A stretch of DNA of 23,878 bases from Kerstersia similis (GTDB lineage Bacteria; Pseudomonadota; Gammaproteobacteria; Burkholderiales; Burkholderiaceae_B): positions 1-23,878 of the forward strand of contig NZ_CBCSIQ010000038.1 of assembly GCF_965139615.1 (NCBI RefSeq). The letters are read 5' to 3'. A model generated the notes under the pieces. It did not search any database, was not told where the DNA came from, and saw only the letters and a list, made by a program, of their open reading frames with translations. Positions 1 to 5,763 of the stretch are shown here, piece by piece; the stretch's first letter is position 1, and every line of letters starts with the position of its first letter. The position numbers and the translations under genes are program-made.

Positions 1-105
1 GATGAGGGCGGGGAGTTGGGTTGGTTGGTTTTGCGGGCGGTCAGGGAGCGCGCAGTTTTGGGGAGAGAGGGCGTTGCGGGCTGTGTGTGGGGAGGCAGGC
101 CTGTT

Positions 106-123
106 TGATAAATCATCTATGAT
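106..123. promoter_or_regulatory. Overlapping short palindromes before the ParD-like gene
   Basis: Two overlapping inverted repeats are visible: TGATaaATCA (106-115) and ATCATctATGAT (112-123). Further GATC/TGAT words follow up to about 140. They lie 35 to 52 bases before the ParD-like start codon. Antitoxins of this general class often repress their own promoter through palindromes, so an autoregulatory operator is a reasonable inference, but no promoter boxes can be assigned with confidence. Confidence 0.35.
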
Positions 124-157
124 CTGTGATCGAGTGATTCAGCTTTTGGAGGCGGGC

Positions 158-418
158 ATGGGCCTGGTCAAGATTTCGGATTCCCTGCATGAGCAGTTGC
201 GTACCGTCAGTAGCGCGTTCAGCCGCTCCATTAATCAGCAGGCCGAGTATTGGATGCGGGTTGGGATGCTGGCGGAGCTGTATCCGCATTTGAATTACGC
301 GGCGTTGTCGCGGTTGCTGCTGGAGGCCGAGCGGGTGCCCGGCGATTTGCATGCGCTGGTTGCAGGCCTGGATGCGCAGCAGGCGGGTCAGGAGCCGGAT
401 AAGCGCCGGTTGGTCTGA
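158..418 (+). CDS. ParD-like antitoxin family protein (orphan)
   Basis: The 86-residue protein starts MGLVKISDSLHEQLR and continues with a segment (SRSINQQAEYWMRVGMLAEL, about residues 19-38) typical of the ParD-like family: a short ribbon-helix-helix-like DNA-binding region followed by helices. The start at 158 is chosen because GGAGG (148-152) sits five bases upstream; the frame is open further upstream to position 2, but that part looks non-coding. Antitoxins of this kind normally pair with a ParE/RelE-type toxin. No toxin gene follows: a strong terminator lies about 90 bases downstream and the next gene is on the other strand. A partner could only lie left of the window. The family call rests on motif memory, so the class is fairly sure and function as an antitoxin is inferred. 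Confidence 0.75.
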   Translation: MGLVKISDSLHEQLRTVSSAFSRSINQQAEYWMRVGMLAELYPHLNYAALSRLLLEAERVPGDLHALVAGLDAQQAGQEPDKRRLV

Positions 419-506
419 GGAGCGGCGCGGGGCTGATGTTCTAGCTCTGCGGCAGGTAGGACGGTTTCAGCAGATAGGGTGTGTTGCCAGGCGGCGCCTG
501 GTGCGG

Positions 507-550
507 ACGGCTATCGGTGAGGGGCAGCCCTTCAGCCGATAGCCGTTTTT
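507..550 (+). terminator. Rho-independent terminator after the ParD-like gene
   Basis: An 11-bp stem ACGGCTATCGG (507-517) pairs perfectly with CCGATAGCCGT (536-546). The loop can extend the stem with TGA/TCA and GGG/CCC pairs. Five T residues (546-550) follow on the plus strand. On the minus strand no T run follows, so it serves plus-strand transcription from the ParD-like gene rather than the minus-strand gene ending at 569. Confidence 0.85.
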
Positions 551-568
551 CATTGTGGCTGTGCCGCT

Positions 569-964
569 TTACAGCGCTTTGCCCGCATCCGGGCCGGAGC
601 GTAGCGTGTAGATGGCGTCGATGTGGATGAGGACTGCGAATTTTGGCGTTTTCATGCCGTTCTGGCTGGCAAATGCAACGGCGTCTTCAAAGGGTTTGCC
701 TTCGCTGAAGACGGCCGGCGTGCCAACGAAGCGATAGCCGTCCAGGGCTTCGCGGTCGATGACGGCTATGGCCATTTTCGAGCCGTCGAGGATGTTGCGC
801 AACGTTTGGCCGCCAGTGTTTTCGTTGTAGATCAGGGTTTGGTCGTCATAGGCGCGCAATGAGCGTTTGGGGCCGATGTCCGGCAGGCCATCCTTGCCGA
901 CGGTGGACTGAATCGGAAGCTGTTTGGCCAGCATGGCTTTCATGGCGTCATCGAGGACTTGCAT
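569..964 (-). CDS. Pyridoxamine 5'-phosphate oxidase-like FMN-binding split-barrel protein
   Basis: The predicted protein has 131 residues. It matches the small split-barrel flavoprotein family: an N-terminal helix (MQVLDDAMKAMLAKQ), then 'STVGKDGLPDIGPKRSLRAYDDQTLIYNENTGGQTLRNI' spread over residues 20-60, a pattern used for FMN phosphate and isoalloxazine contacts, and a C-terminal 'KFAVLIHIDAIYTLRSG' strand region. Such proteins bind FMN, F420 or haem and reduce varied substrates; the specific reaction cannot be read here. The start at 964 is preferred because an AGGAA lies about ten bases upstream and the family begins near this point; the frame stays open further upstream through a repetitive non-coding stretch. 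It is divergent from the flavin reductase gene at 1324, so the two may share control, which is inference. Confidence 0.8.
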   Translation of the reverse strand: MQVLDDAMKAMLAKQLPIQSTVGKDGLPDIGPKRSLRAYDDQTLIYNENTGGQTLRNILDGSKMAIAVIDREALDGYRFVGTPAVFSEGKPFEDAVAFASQNGMKTPKFAVLIHIDAIYTLRSGPDAGKAL

Positions 965-1323
965 GGATGAGGTTCCTGTTGAAAGGGAGATAGGAGGGGG
1001 GCTGAGCCATGTGTCCGTTTGGGCTGCATGGCCGGGGTAGGGAGATGGAATATATGTATTGTTATTGATCTGTATATATATTGTATATTTTTTGTGCTGT
1101 GCTGTGCTGTGCCGTGCCTGTGCCTGTGCCTGTGCGGTCGTTGCGGTCAGGGGCGGTTGTGCGATGTGTGTTGTCCGGGGGATCCGCCGGTTTGGTTTGC
1201 CAGGGCGGGAAAAGACATCCATGGTTTGATATGGGTCTGTTTTTGTTCTTGTTTGTCATGATGCTTCGTGCTGGAATGAAGGGGCGGTTCCTTACTACGT
1301 TTCTTCACTACAGGATGGGCATC
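965..1323. other. 359-base divergent intergenic region with AT-rich tract and tandem repeat
   Basis: No credible gene is seen between the split-barrel gene and the flavin reductase gene. The region holds an AT-rich patch (about 1048-1092, rich in TATATA and TTGTAT words) and then the GTGC-type tandem repeat at 1093-1136. Promoters for both divergent genes must lie here, but I cannot assign -35/-10 pairs with confidence. Frames through the repeat are open on both strands, which follows from the repeat composition (no stop codons) and not from coding. Confidence 0.6.
1093..1136. repeat. Compound tandem repeat: TGTGC x4 then hexamers of the TGTGCC type x4
   Basis: Reading the plus strand, TGTGC is repeated four times (1093-1112), followed by CGTGCC, TGTGCC, TGTGCC and TGTGCG (1113-1136). 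The change from a 5-base to a 6-base unit suggests slipped-strand expansion with drift. It directly follows an AT-rich tract and lies about 190 bases before the flavin reductase start. Confidence 0.9.
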
Positions 1324-1872
1324 ATGAGTCAATTCCGTATCGCTGTTGTCGTGGGTAGTTTGCGCAAGGATTCGTTCAATCGGCAGTTGGCCAATGCGCT
1401 GGCGCGTTTGGCGCCGCCTGATCTGGTGTTCGAGCAAGTGGAGATCGGTCATCTGCCGCTCTATAACCAGGATGACGATGCCAATACGCCGGAAGCAGTT
1501 CTGAAGTTCAAGGAAAAGATCCAGTCGGCTCAAGGGGTGTTGTTCGTGACGCCGGAGTACAACCGTTCCATTCCGGGCGTGTTGAAGAATGCGCTGGATC
1601 AGGGGTCGCGTCCCTATGGCAAGAACGCCTGGGCTGGCAAGCCAGCAGGTGTGATCGGTATTTCCATAGGCGCCATCGGGACGGCGCTGGCGCAGCAGCA
1701 TTTGCGCAATGTGCTGGTGTTCCTGGATATGCCGACACTGCAGCAGCCGGAGGCGTTCCTGCATGCCAAGGAGGGTTTTTTTGACGCAGATGGCGGTATT
1801 GGCCCCGGCAGCAAGGAGTTTCTGCAGAGTTGGGTCAATCGCTTCGCGGCCTGGGTTAGAAAGAACCAGTAG
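1324..1872 (+). CDS. NADPH-dependent FMN reductase, ChrR/YieF-like quinone/chromate reductase family
   Basis: The 182-residue protein has the flavodoxin-like fold of the NAD(P)H:quinone/FMN reductases. The phosphate-binding loop GSLRKDSFNR (residues 11-20) and the motif TPEYNRSIPGVLKNALD (about 77-93) are family hallmarks; 'AGKPAGVIGISIGAIGT' and 'HLRNVLVFLDM' match the following strands and helix of E. coli YieF. Such cytosolic enzymes use NAD(P)H for two-electron reduction of quinones, flavins and, adventitiously, chromate. The start at 1324 (MSQFRIAVVVG) is favoured: AGGA lies nine bases upstream and the length equals the family's. An in-frame ATG at 1315 and an open frame back to 1081 exist, but the extension runs through the tandem repeat and looks non-coding. 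The gene stands alone, divergent from another flavoprotein. Confidence 0.88.
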   Translation: MSQFRIAVVVGSLRKDSFNRQLANALARLAPPDLVFEQVEIGHLPLYNQDDDANTPEAVLKFKEKIQSAQGVLFVTPEYNRSIPGVLKNALDQGSRPYGKNAWAGKPAGVIGISIGAIGTALAQQHLRNVLVFLDMPTLQQPEAFLHAKEGFFDADGGIGPGSKEFLQSWVNRFAAWVRKNQ

Positions 1873-1896
1873 CAAGAAGCAGCCAGTCGTTGTGAA

Positions 1897-1931
1897 CGGG
1901 CAGGGCGCGCGAGGTGGGTTTGCCTTGCCCG
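1897..1931. other. Imperfect stem-loop after the flavin reductase gene
   Basis: CGGGCAGGGC (1897-1906) can pair with GCCTTGCCCG (1922-1931) with one G:T wobble, leaving a 15-base loop. No T run follows on either strand, so this is at most a weak or Rho-assisted 3' end. Confidence 0.3.
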
Positions 1932-2000
1932 GTTGTGGGGTGTTGCGTTGTCGGCGGGCAGGTTCATCCGCCGATGATGGCCCTTATGAGGTCATCACGC

Positions 2001-2020
2001 GAGGCCTTACGAGGCCTTAC
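2001..2020. repeat. Perfect 10-bp tandem duplication in the reductase-copD intergenic region
   Basis: GAGGCCTTAC occurs twice head to tail (2001-2010 and 2011-2020), followed by a partial third unit (GAGGTTCATG). The surrounding 241-base gap between convergent genes (1873-2113) holds no gene that I can support. Confidence 0.8.
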
Positions 2021-2113
2021 GAGGTTCATGAGGCGGGGAATGGCGCGTGAGACCGGTCGAAGTGTGCTGGCGCCGATTTTGGCGCAGGTATCAGGCCGTG
2101 GCCGGCCTTACCT

Positions 2114-2995
2114 TCAGTTCGGCGCCAAGGTGCCGATCACGCCGATCAGGATGATGATGCCCGTGGCAAAGATGATTTCAAAGCGCGTGTTTTTTGCCAG
2201 GGCCTGCATGGCCTGTGCCTGGTTGCGCATGCGCGGCACCAGGATGTAGCGGTTGAACAGCGCCAGCGCGACCATGGCGGCAACCGCCAGGAATTTGGTT
2301 TCCATCAGGCGCATGTAGAGCGTGGCCCAGTTCCAGGGCCAGGGGCCAAGAATCAGGAAGAGGTTGCCGATGCCGCTCAGGATGGCGATGGCGACTGCCC
2401 AGTGGCCAAGGCGTGAGTAGCGCACCAGGGTTTTGATGAGGTCGGTATCCTGGTGCTGCGCCAGCTGGCGTATATGGAGGAAGACCCAGGGCAGGCCGCC
2501 GACCCAGTAAGCGATGGCCCAGAGATGCAGGGTCTGGTTGCCGCGATGCAGCCAGCCCAGCGCGCCGTCCATCGCGGCGGCATGGCCGGTTGCAGCGAGT
2601 GCCGCCAGCATGGCCGCACTGGCCAGGGCCATGGCGCGGTGTTGGGATGGCGGGCGCCAGCGCCACAGCCAGGCCAGCAGCAGCAGGGGCAAGAGGAGAA
2701 ATTGCCACTGCCAGGTTTCGCCATAACGGGTGGCCTGCAGGACGGACAGCCAGGTGTCCGGTGACAGGATTTGCCGGCTGTCGCCAGACATGCGCCCCGC
2801 CTGCAGTGGGATCATCAGCAGGGTGCCGGCACAGGCCAGCAGCGTGCAGGCTGAGTACACCCGGCGGGAGGGATGGTTCAGGGGGCGGGCCAGCGGCGCC
2901 GGCACGAGATAGCCGAAATAGACCCCCGTGCCACAGCACAGTAGCAAGGCTGCGACATGAATCTGACGCAGCAGGATGGGAAACAACTCCAGCAC
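2114..2995 (-). CDS. copD: CopD-family copper transport/resistance membrane protein
   Basis: The 293-residue protein is mostly hydrophobic, with about eight predicted membrane spans, and matches the inner-membrane CopD/YebZ family in length and layout. Visible features include the N-terminal span with an embedded His (LLRQIHVAALLL), a central 'ATGHAAAMDG...HLWAIAYWVGGLPWVFLHI' segment (about residues 136-175), and a C-terminal 'METKFLAVAAMVALALFNRYILVPRM' segment, which is the CopD signature region. CopD is thought to move copper across the inner membrane in concert with periplasmic CopC. The start codon is GTG at 2995, 13 bases after the copC stop; GAGG overlapping that stop can act as a ribosome site, so translational coupling is likely. 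Confidence 0.87.
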   Translation of the reverse strand: MLELFPILLRQIHVAALLLCCGTGVYFGYLVPAPLARPLNHPSRRVYSACTLLACAGTLLMIPLQAGRMSGDSRQILSPDTWLSVLQATRYGETWQWQFLLLPLLLLAWLWRWRPPSQHRAMALASAAMLAALAATGHAAAMDGALGWLHRGNQTLHLWAIAYWVGGLPWVFLHIRQLAQHQDTDLIKTLVRYSRLGHWAVAIAILSGIGNLFLILGPWPWNWATLYMRLMETKFLAVAAMVALALFNRYILVPRMRNQAQAMQALAKNTRFEIIFATGIIILIGVIGTLAPN

Positions 2996-3008
2996 GGCCA
3001 GGTGCGCC

Positions 3009-3389
3009 TCAGGGCTGCACGGTGAAGTCGTATTGCCCCGAGACTTTGTGGGAATCAGCGGAGGTGATGTTCCAATCGACCTGATAGCGGCCAGGGGCCA
3101 GGGTGGCCGGCAGCGGCAGGCTCAGGCTTTTGCGGTCCTCGGAGGCATAGGCCAGTTTGCCGGTTTCCAGTGTCTTGCCATCCGGGCCGGTGACGGTAAT
3201 GCGGCTGAAGGGCAGTTCGACGCGTCCATCGAATTCGATGGACAAGGCGGCGGGAGCCTGCGTGATGGTGCTGCCCGGGGCGGGGGATTGTGCGATGGCG
3301 TGCGAGTGGGCCAGGGCAAGGCTATGGACGCCGGCCAGGAGGCTTGTGGCCAGCATGGCTGCGGCCAGGCGGCTGCGGGATGTGAACAT
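3009..3389 (-). CDS. copC: Periplasmic copper-binding protein CopC
   Basis: The 126-residue precursor has a signal peptide (residues 1-27, ending in Ala-Leu-Ala) and a mature chain beginning HSHAIAQSPAPGS. If cleavage is after Ala27, the mature protein begins with His, which with Asp112 and His114 (ADSHKVSGQYDF near the C-terminus) would form the known Cu(II) 'histidine brace' of CopC proteins. The Met-rich Cu(I) loop of plasmid-borne CopC is not visible, so this looks like the common Cu(II)-only type. The body has the expected Ig-like beta pattern ('LSIEFDGRVELPFSRITVTGPDG'). It is followed directly by copD. Its start lies about 93 bases from the LexA box that serves imuA in the other direction. 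Confidence 0.9.
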   Translation of the reverse strand: MFTSRSRLAAAMLATSLLAGVHSLALAHSHAIAQSPAPGSTITQAPAALSIEFDGRVELPFSRITVTGPDGKTLETGKLAYASEDRKSLSLPLPATLAPGRYQVDWNITSADSHKVSGQYDFTVQP

Positions 3390-3481
3390 GATAGGGAGCG
3401 TGTCGCAGTGGAGCAGAAGGGGGAATAGTAGTACATCTCAGTTCCGGCTGCAGGCGGCAGGAGTTGGCGGAAATTCATGAA

Positions 3482-3501
3482 TACTGTTTTTATATACAGT
3501 A
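3482..3501. promoter_or_regulatory. LexA operator (SOS box) for imuA-imuB-dnaE2
   Basis: The 20-mer TACTGTTTTTATATACAGTA has perfect TACTGT/ACAGTA arms around an 8-base AT spacer. It matches the E. coli-type LexA consensus, which is CTGT-N8-ACAG at its core. It ends 31 bases before the imuA start codon, so it probably overlaps the promoter core. The same 92-base gap also carries the upstream region of divergent copC, so LexA might influence that promoter too (inference). Confidence 0.93.
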
Positions 3502-3532
3502 AAATGGGGGCTAGTGGATTTCAGAAAACCTT

Positions 3533-4270
3533 ATGCCTTTTCCTTCAAATCCTTCTCTGGCCTGCCCTGCGGGCCCGTTGCCGGAGACGGCGGCGCAGCC
3601 GGGGCAGGCCGGCCCGCAGGGGTCTTTGCCGCATCCCGATGTCTGGCGTGGCGCGCAGGGTTTGGCGCAGCTTGCTGCCTGTGTGGATACCGGCTTGCCG
3701 GCCTTGTCCGCCCAGCTGCCAGGGGGGGGATGGCCGCGTGGCACCTTGGTGGAGATTTTGCTGCCGCGTGCGGGGTGTGGCGAGTGGCAACTGTTGCAGC
3801 CGGCTTTGCTGCACGGCGAGCGTCCGGTGGCCCTGGTGCGGCCGCCACATGTGCCGCAGAGCGCGGCCTGGGAGCAGGCTGGCGGAGATGCCATGCGCCT
3901 GATGTGGGTCCGGGCGCAGCAGGATGCCGATGCCTTGTGGGCGGCAGAGCAGATTCTGCGCAGCGGTTCGCTGGATGCCTTGTTGCTGTGGCAGGGGGCG
4001 GCGGATTACCGCCAGTTGCATCGCCTGCATCTGGCGGCGCAAGGCTGTCATGCCTTGTTTTTCATGTTGCGGCCCCAGGCGCAGGCCCGGCTGCCTTCGC
4101 CTGCAGCCTTGCGGCTGGCCCTGACGCCTGATGGGCCTGAAGGAGATTTCCAGGTGCATATACTCAAGCGCCGCGGCGGCTGGCTGTCACGCTCCGTCCG
4201 CCTGGCCGCGCCGGCCGGGGCGGCAGCTGTTGCCATGTCCGGGAAAGCAGAGCCATGCAGGTGTGGCTAG
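3533..4270 (+). CDS. imuA: ImuA, translesion synthesis-associated RecA-like protein
   Basis: The 245-residue protein is a cell-division-inhibitor/RecA-like relative that works with ImuB and DnaE2 in damage-induced mutagenesis. The diagnostic part is 'LPGGGWPRGTLVEILLPRAGCGEWQLLQPALL' over residues 62-92, where RecA homologues carry the Walker A loop; here the usual GKT/GKS is absent (PRAGCGEW), as in other ImuA proteins of betaproteobacteria. A Walker B-like stretch 'SLDALLLWQG' (about 145-154) follows. The first 35 residues are Pro/Gly/Ala-rich and probably disordered. No clear ribosome site precedes the ATG, and the 5' leader must be short because the LexA box is only 31 bases away. The 3' end overlaps imuB by 16 bases, which implies coupled translation. 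Confidence 0.88.
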   Translation: MPFPSNPSLACPAGPLPETAAQPGQAGPQGSLPHPDVWRGAQGLAQLAACVDTGLPALSAQLPGGGWPRGTLVEILLPRAGCGEWQLLQPALLHGERPVALVRPPHVPQSAAWEQAGGDAMRLMWVRAQQDADALWAAEQILRSGSLDALLLWQGAADYRQLHRLHLAAQGCHALFFMLRPQAQARLPSPAALRLALTPDGPEGDFQVHILKRRGGWLSRSVRLAAPAGAAAVAMSGKAEPCRCG

Positions 4271-5763
4271 GCGTACACCTGCTGCAGCCCAGGCTGGATG
4301 CCTACCGCTACAGCGAGGCCGGTTTGCCCCAGGTGGTGTTGCACCAGGGGCAGGTCTGGGCCTGCGGCGGCCAGGCATGGAAGGCCGGGGTGCGCCCAGG
4401 CATGCGGCAGGCCGGTGCGCGGGCGCTGGCCCCTGAGCTGGATTTCATCGTCCGCCGGACAGAATGCGAACAGCAGTTGTGCCGCGAAATCGAATTGGCC
4501 TTGTTGCCGTTTTCGCCTTTGCTTGCGTGGCAAAGGGAGGATGCGCTGGTGCTGGATGTTTCCGCAAGCCTGAGGCTGTTTGGCGGGGTGCGGCGTCTTT
4601 ATGCGCGGGTGCGGGAGAGTTTGCAGCGTCTGGGGCTGGCTGCCCGCCTGGCCCTGGCCCCCAGTGCTTGCGGCGCCTGGCTGCTGGCGCGGGCACCGCA
4701 GGCCAAGCGTCGGCGGGTGCTGCGGGTATCGCGTCTGGCTGCTTGTCTGGATGGCTTGCCACTGGCCTTGCTGGACGAGCCCGGTAGTCGGCACGAGTGG
4801 CTGGCGAGCCTGGGCTGCGATACTTTCGGGGCGTTGCGCCGCTTGCCGCGTGCGGGGCTGCGTGAACGCCAGGCAGCGGGTTTGCTGCTGCAACTTGATC
4901 GCGCCTATGGCAATACCGGCGAGTGCTATGAATGGGTCCGGCCACCCGAGCATTTTTGCAGCCAGGTCCAGAGCCTGTTTTCTGTGGAACGCCACGAGGC
5001 CTTGTGCTGGCTGGCCCAGCGTTTGCTGGTGCAGTTGACGGCATGGCTGGATGCGCGGCAGTTGGCAGTCTCCGAGTTGCGCTGGAGTTTGCATCACGAA
5101 GGACGCCAGCGCAGCAGTCCGCGCACGCATCTGGACATGAAGCTGGCGCAGCCCGCCTGGGAGGCCGGGCATCTGGCTCATCTGCTGGCTGAACGTCTGG
5201 CACGCAATCCTTTGCCTGCACCGGTCAGTGCCATGACGCTGGAGGCCATTGCCTGCCAGGCCAGGGCGGGCACCAGCGGCAATTTGCTGGCGCAGGCGGG
5301 AGCATCGGGGGATGTGGCTGCCCTGCAGGATGTGCTGGCTGCGCGCTTGGGGGCGGAAAGCATCCTGCTGGCCAGCCCGGTGGCCGACCATCGGCCTGAG
5401 CGTGCCTGCCGCTGGCTGCCATATCAGGCCATGGCTGGCGATCGTGCCATGGGTTCGCTACCAGACAGTGCCGCATGGGCAGACCGGCAGGCCATCCGGG
5501 CGCCGCGTCCTTTCTGGCTGCTGGAGACGCCATTGCCCTTGCCGGCTGCCGCGGGCGGCGGGCCGATGTATGGCGGCACAGCGCTGCATTTGCTGGGCGG
5601 CCCGGAGCGGATCGAGGACGGCTGGTGGGAAGGCGGGACGGCGCGCGATTATTTCATGGCCCGGCACGCGAGCAGTGGCGTGTGCTATTGGGTGTTCCGG
5701 CAACGCGGAGCTGGCGAGGCAGCAGGCGGCCTGGTTTGGTTTCTGCATGGGATATATGCATGA
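4255..5763 (+). CDS. imuB: ImuB, catalytically inactive Y-family polymerase homologue
   Basis: The 502-residue protein has the Y-family (DinB/UmuC) layout: palm/fingers to about residue 230, little finger to about 370, then an ImuB-specific tail. The catalytic acids are missing: the N-terminal strand reads MQVWLGVHLLQPRLDAY without the metal-binding Asp pair, and the place of the SxDE motif reads LDVSASLRLFGG (residues 100-111). This is what is known of ImuB, which serves as a clamp-binding hub bringing ImuA and DnaE2 together. The tail holds 'ILLASPVADHRPERACRW' (about 374-391) and ends with the family signatures RDYFMARH and WFLHGIYA. I do not see an obvious QxxLF-type clamp-binding motif. 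The start is supported by GGGAAAG upstream and by overlap with imuA; the stop overlaps the dnaE2 start (ATGA). Confidence 0.9.
   Translation: MQVWLGVHLLQPRLDAYRYSEAGLPQVVLHQGQVWACGGQAWKAGVRPGMRQAGARALAPELDFIVRRTECEQQLCREIELALLPFSPLLAWQREDALVLDVSASLRLFGGVRRLYARVRESLQRLGLAARLALAPSACGAWLLARAPQAKRRRVLRVSRLAACLDGLPLALLDEPGSRHEWLASLGCDTFGALRRLPRAGLRERQAAGLLLQLDRAYGNTGECYEWVRPPEHFCSQVQSLFSVERHEALCWLAQRLLVQLTAWLDARQLAVSELRWSLHHEGRQRSSPRTHLDMKLAQPAWEAGHLAHLLAERLARNPLPAPVSAMTLEAIACQARAGTSGNLLAQAGASGDVAALQDVLAARLGAESILLASPVADHRPERACRWLPYQAMAGDRAMGSLPDSAAWADRQAIRAPRPFWLLETPLPLPAAAGGGPMYGGTALHLLGGPERIEDGWWEGGTARDYFMARHASSGVCYWVFRQRGAGEAAGGLVWFLHGIYA

Noticed and set aside
351..542. 63-codon open frame overlapping the end of the ParD-like gene
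   Set aside because: It overlaps the better-supported gene, has Arg-rich shadow composition and runs into the terminator stem.
1093..1136. Possible CRISPR-like array
   Set aside because: Units of 5-6 bases with no spacers; it is a simple microsatellite.
1081..1323. N-terminal extension of 81 codons on the flavin reductase
   Set aside because: It runs through the tandem repeat, reads as Cys/Val/Pro repeats, lacks a ribosome site and would precede a normal-length family protein with its own AGGA.
2041..2113. Possible terminator for copD (GGCGCC and GGCCGGCC palindromes)
   Set aside because: The palindromes are short and no T run follows on the minus strand.
4267..5391. Open frame of 374 codons on the minus strand opposite imuB
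   Set aside because: It is antisense to imuB, Gln-rich and without motifs; the plus strand has family signatures and overlaps on both sides.
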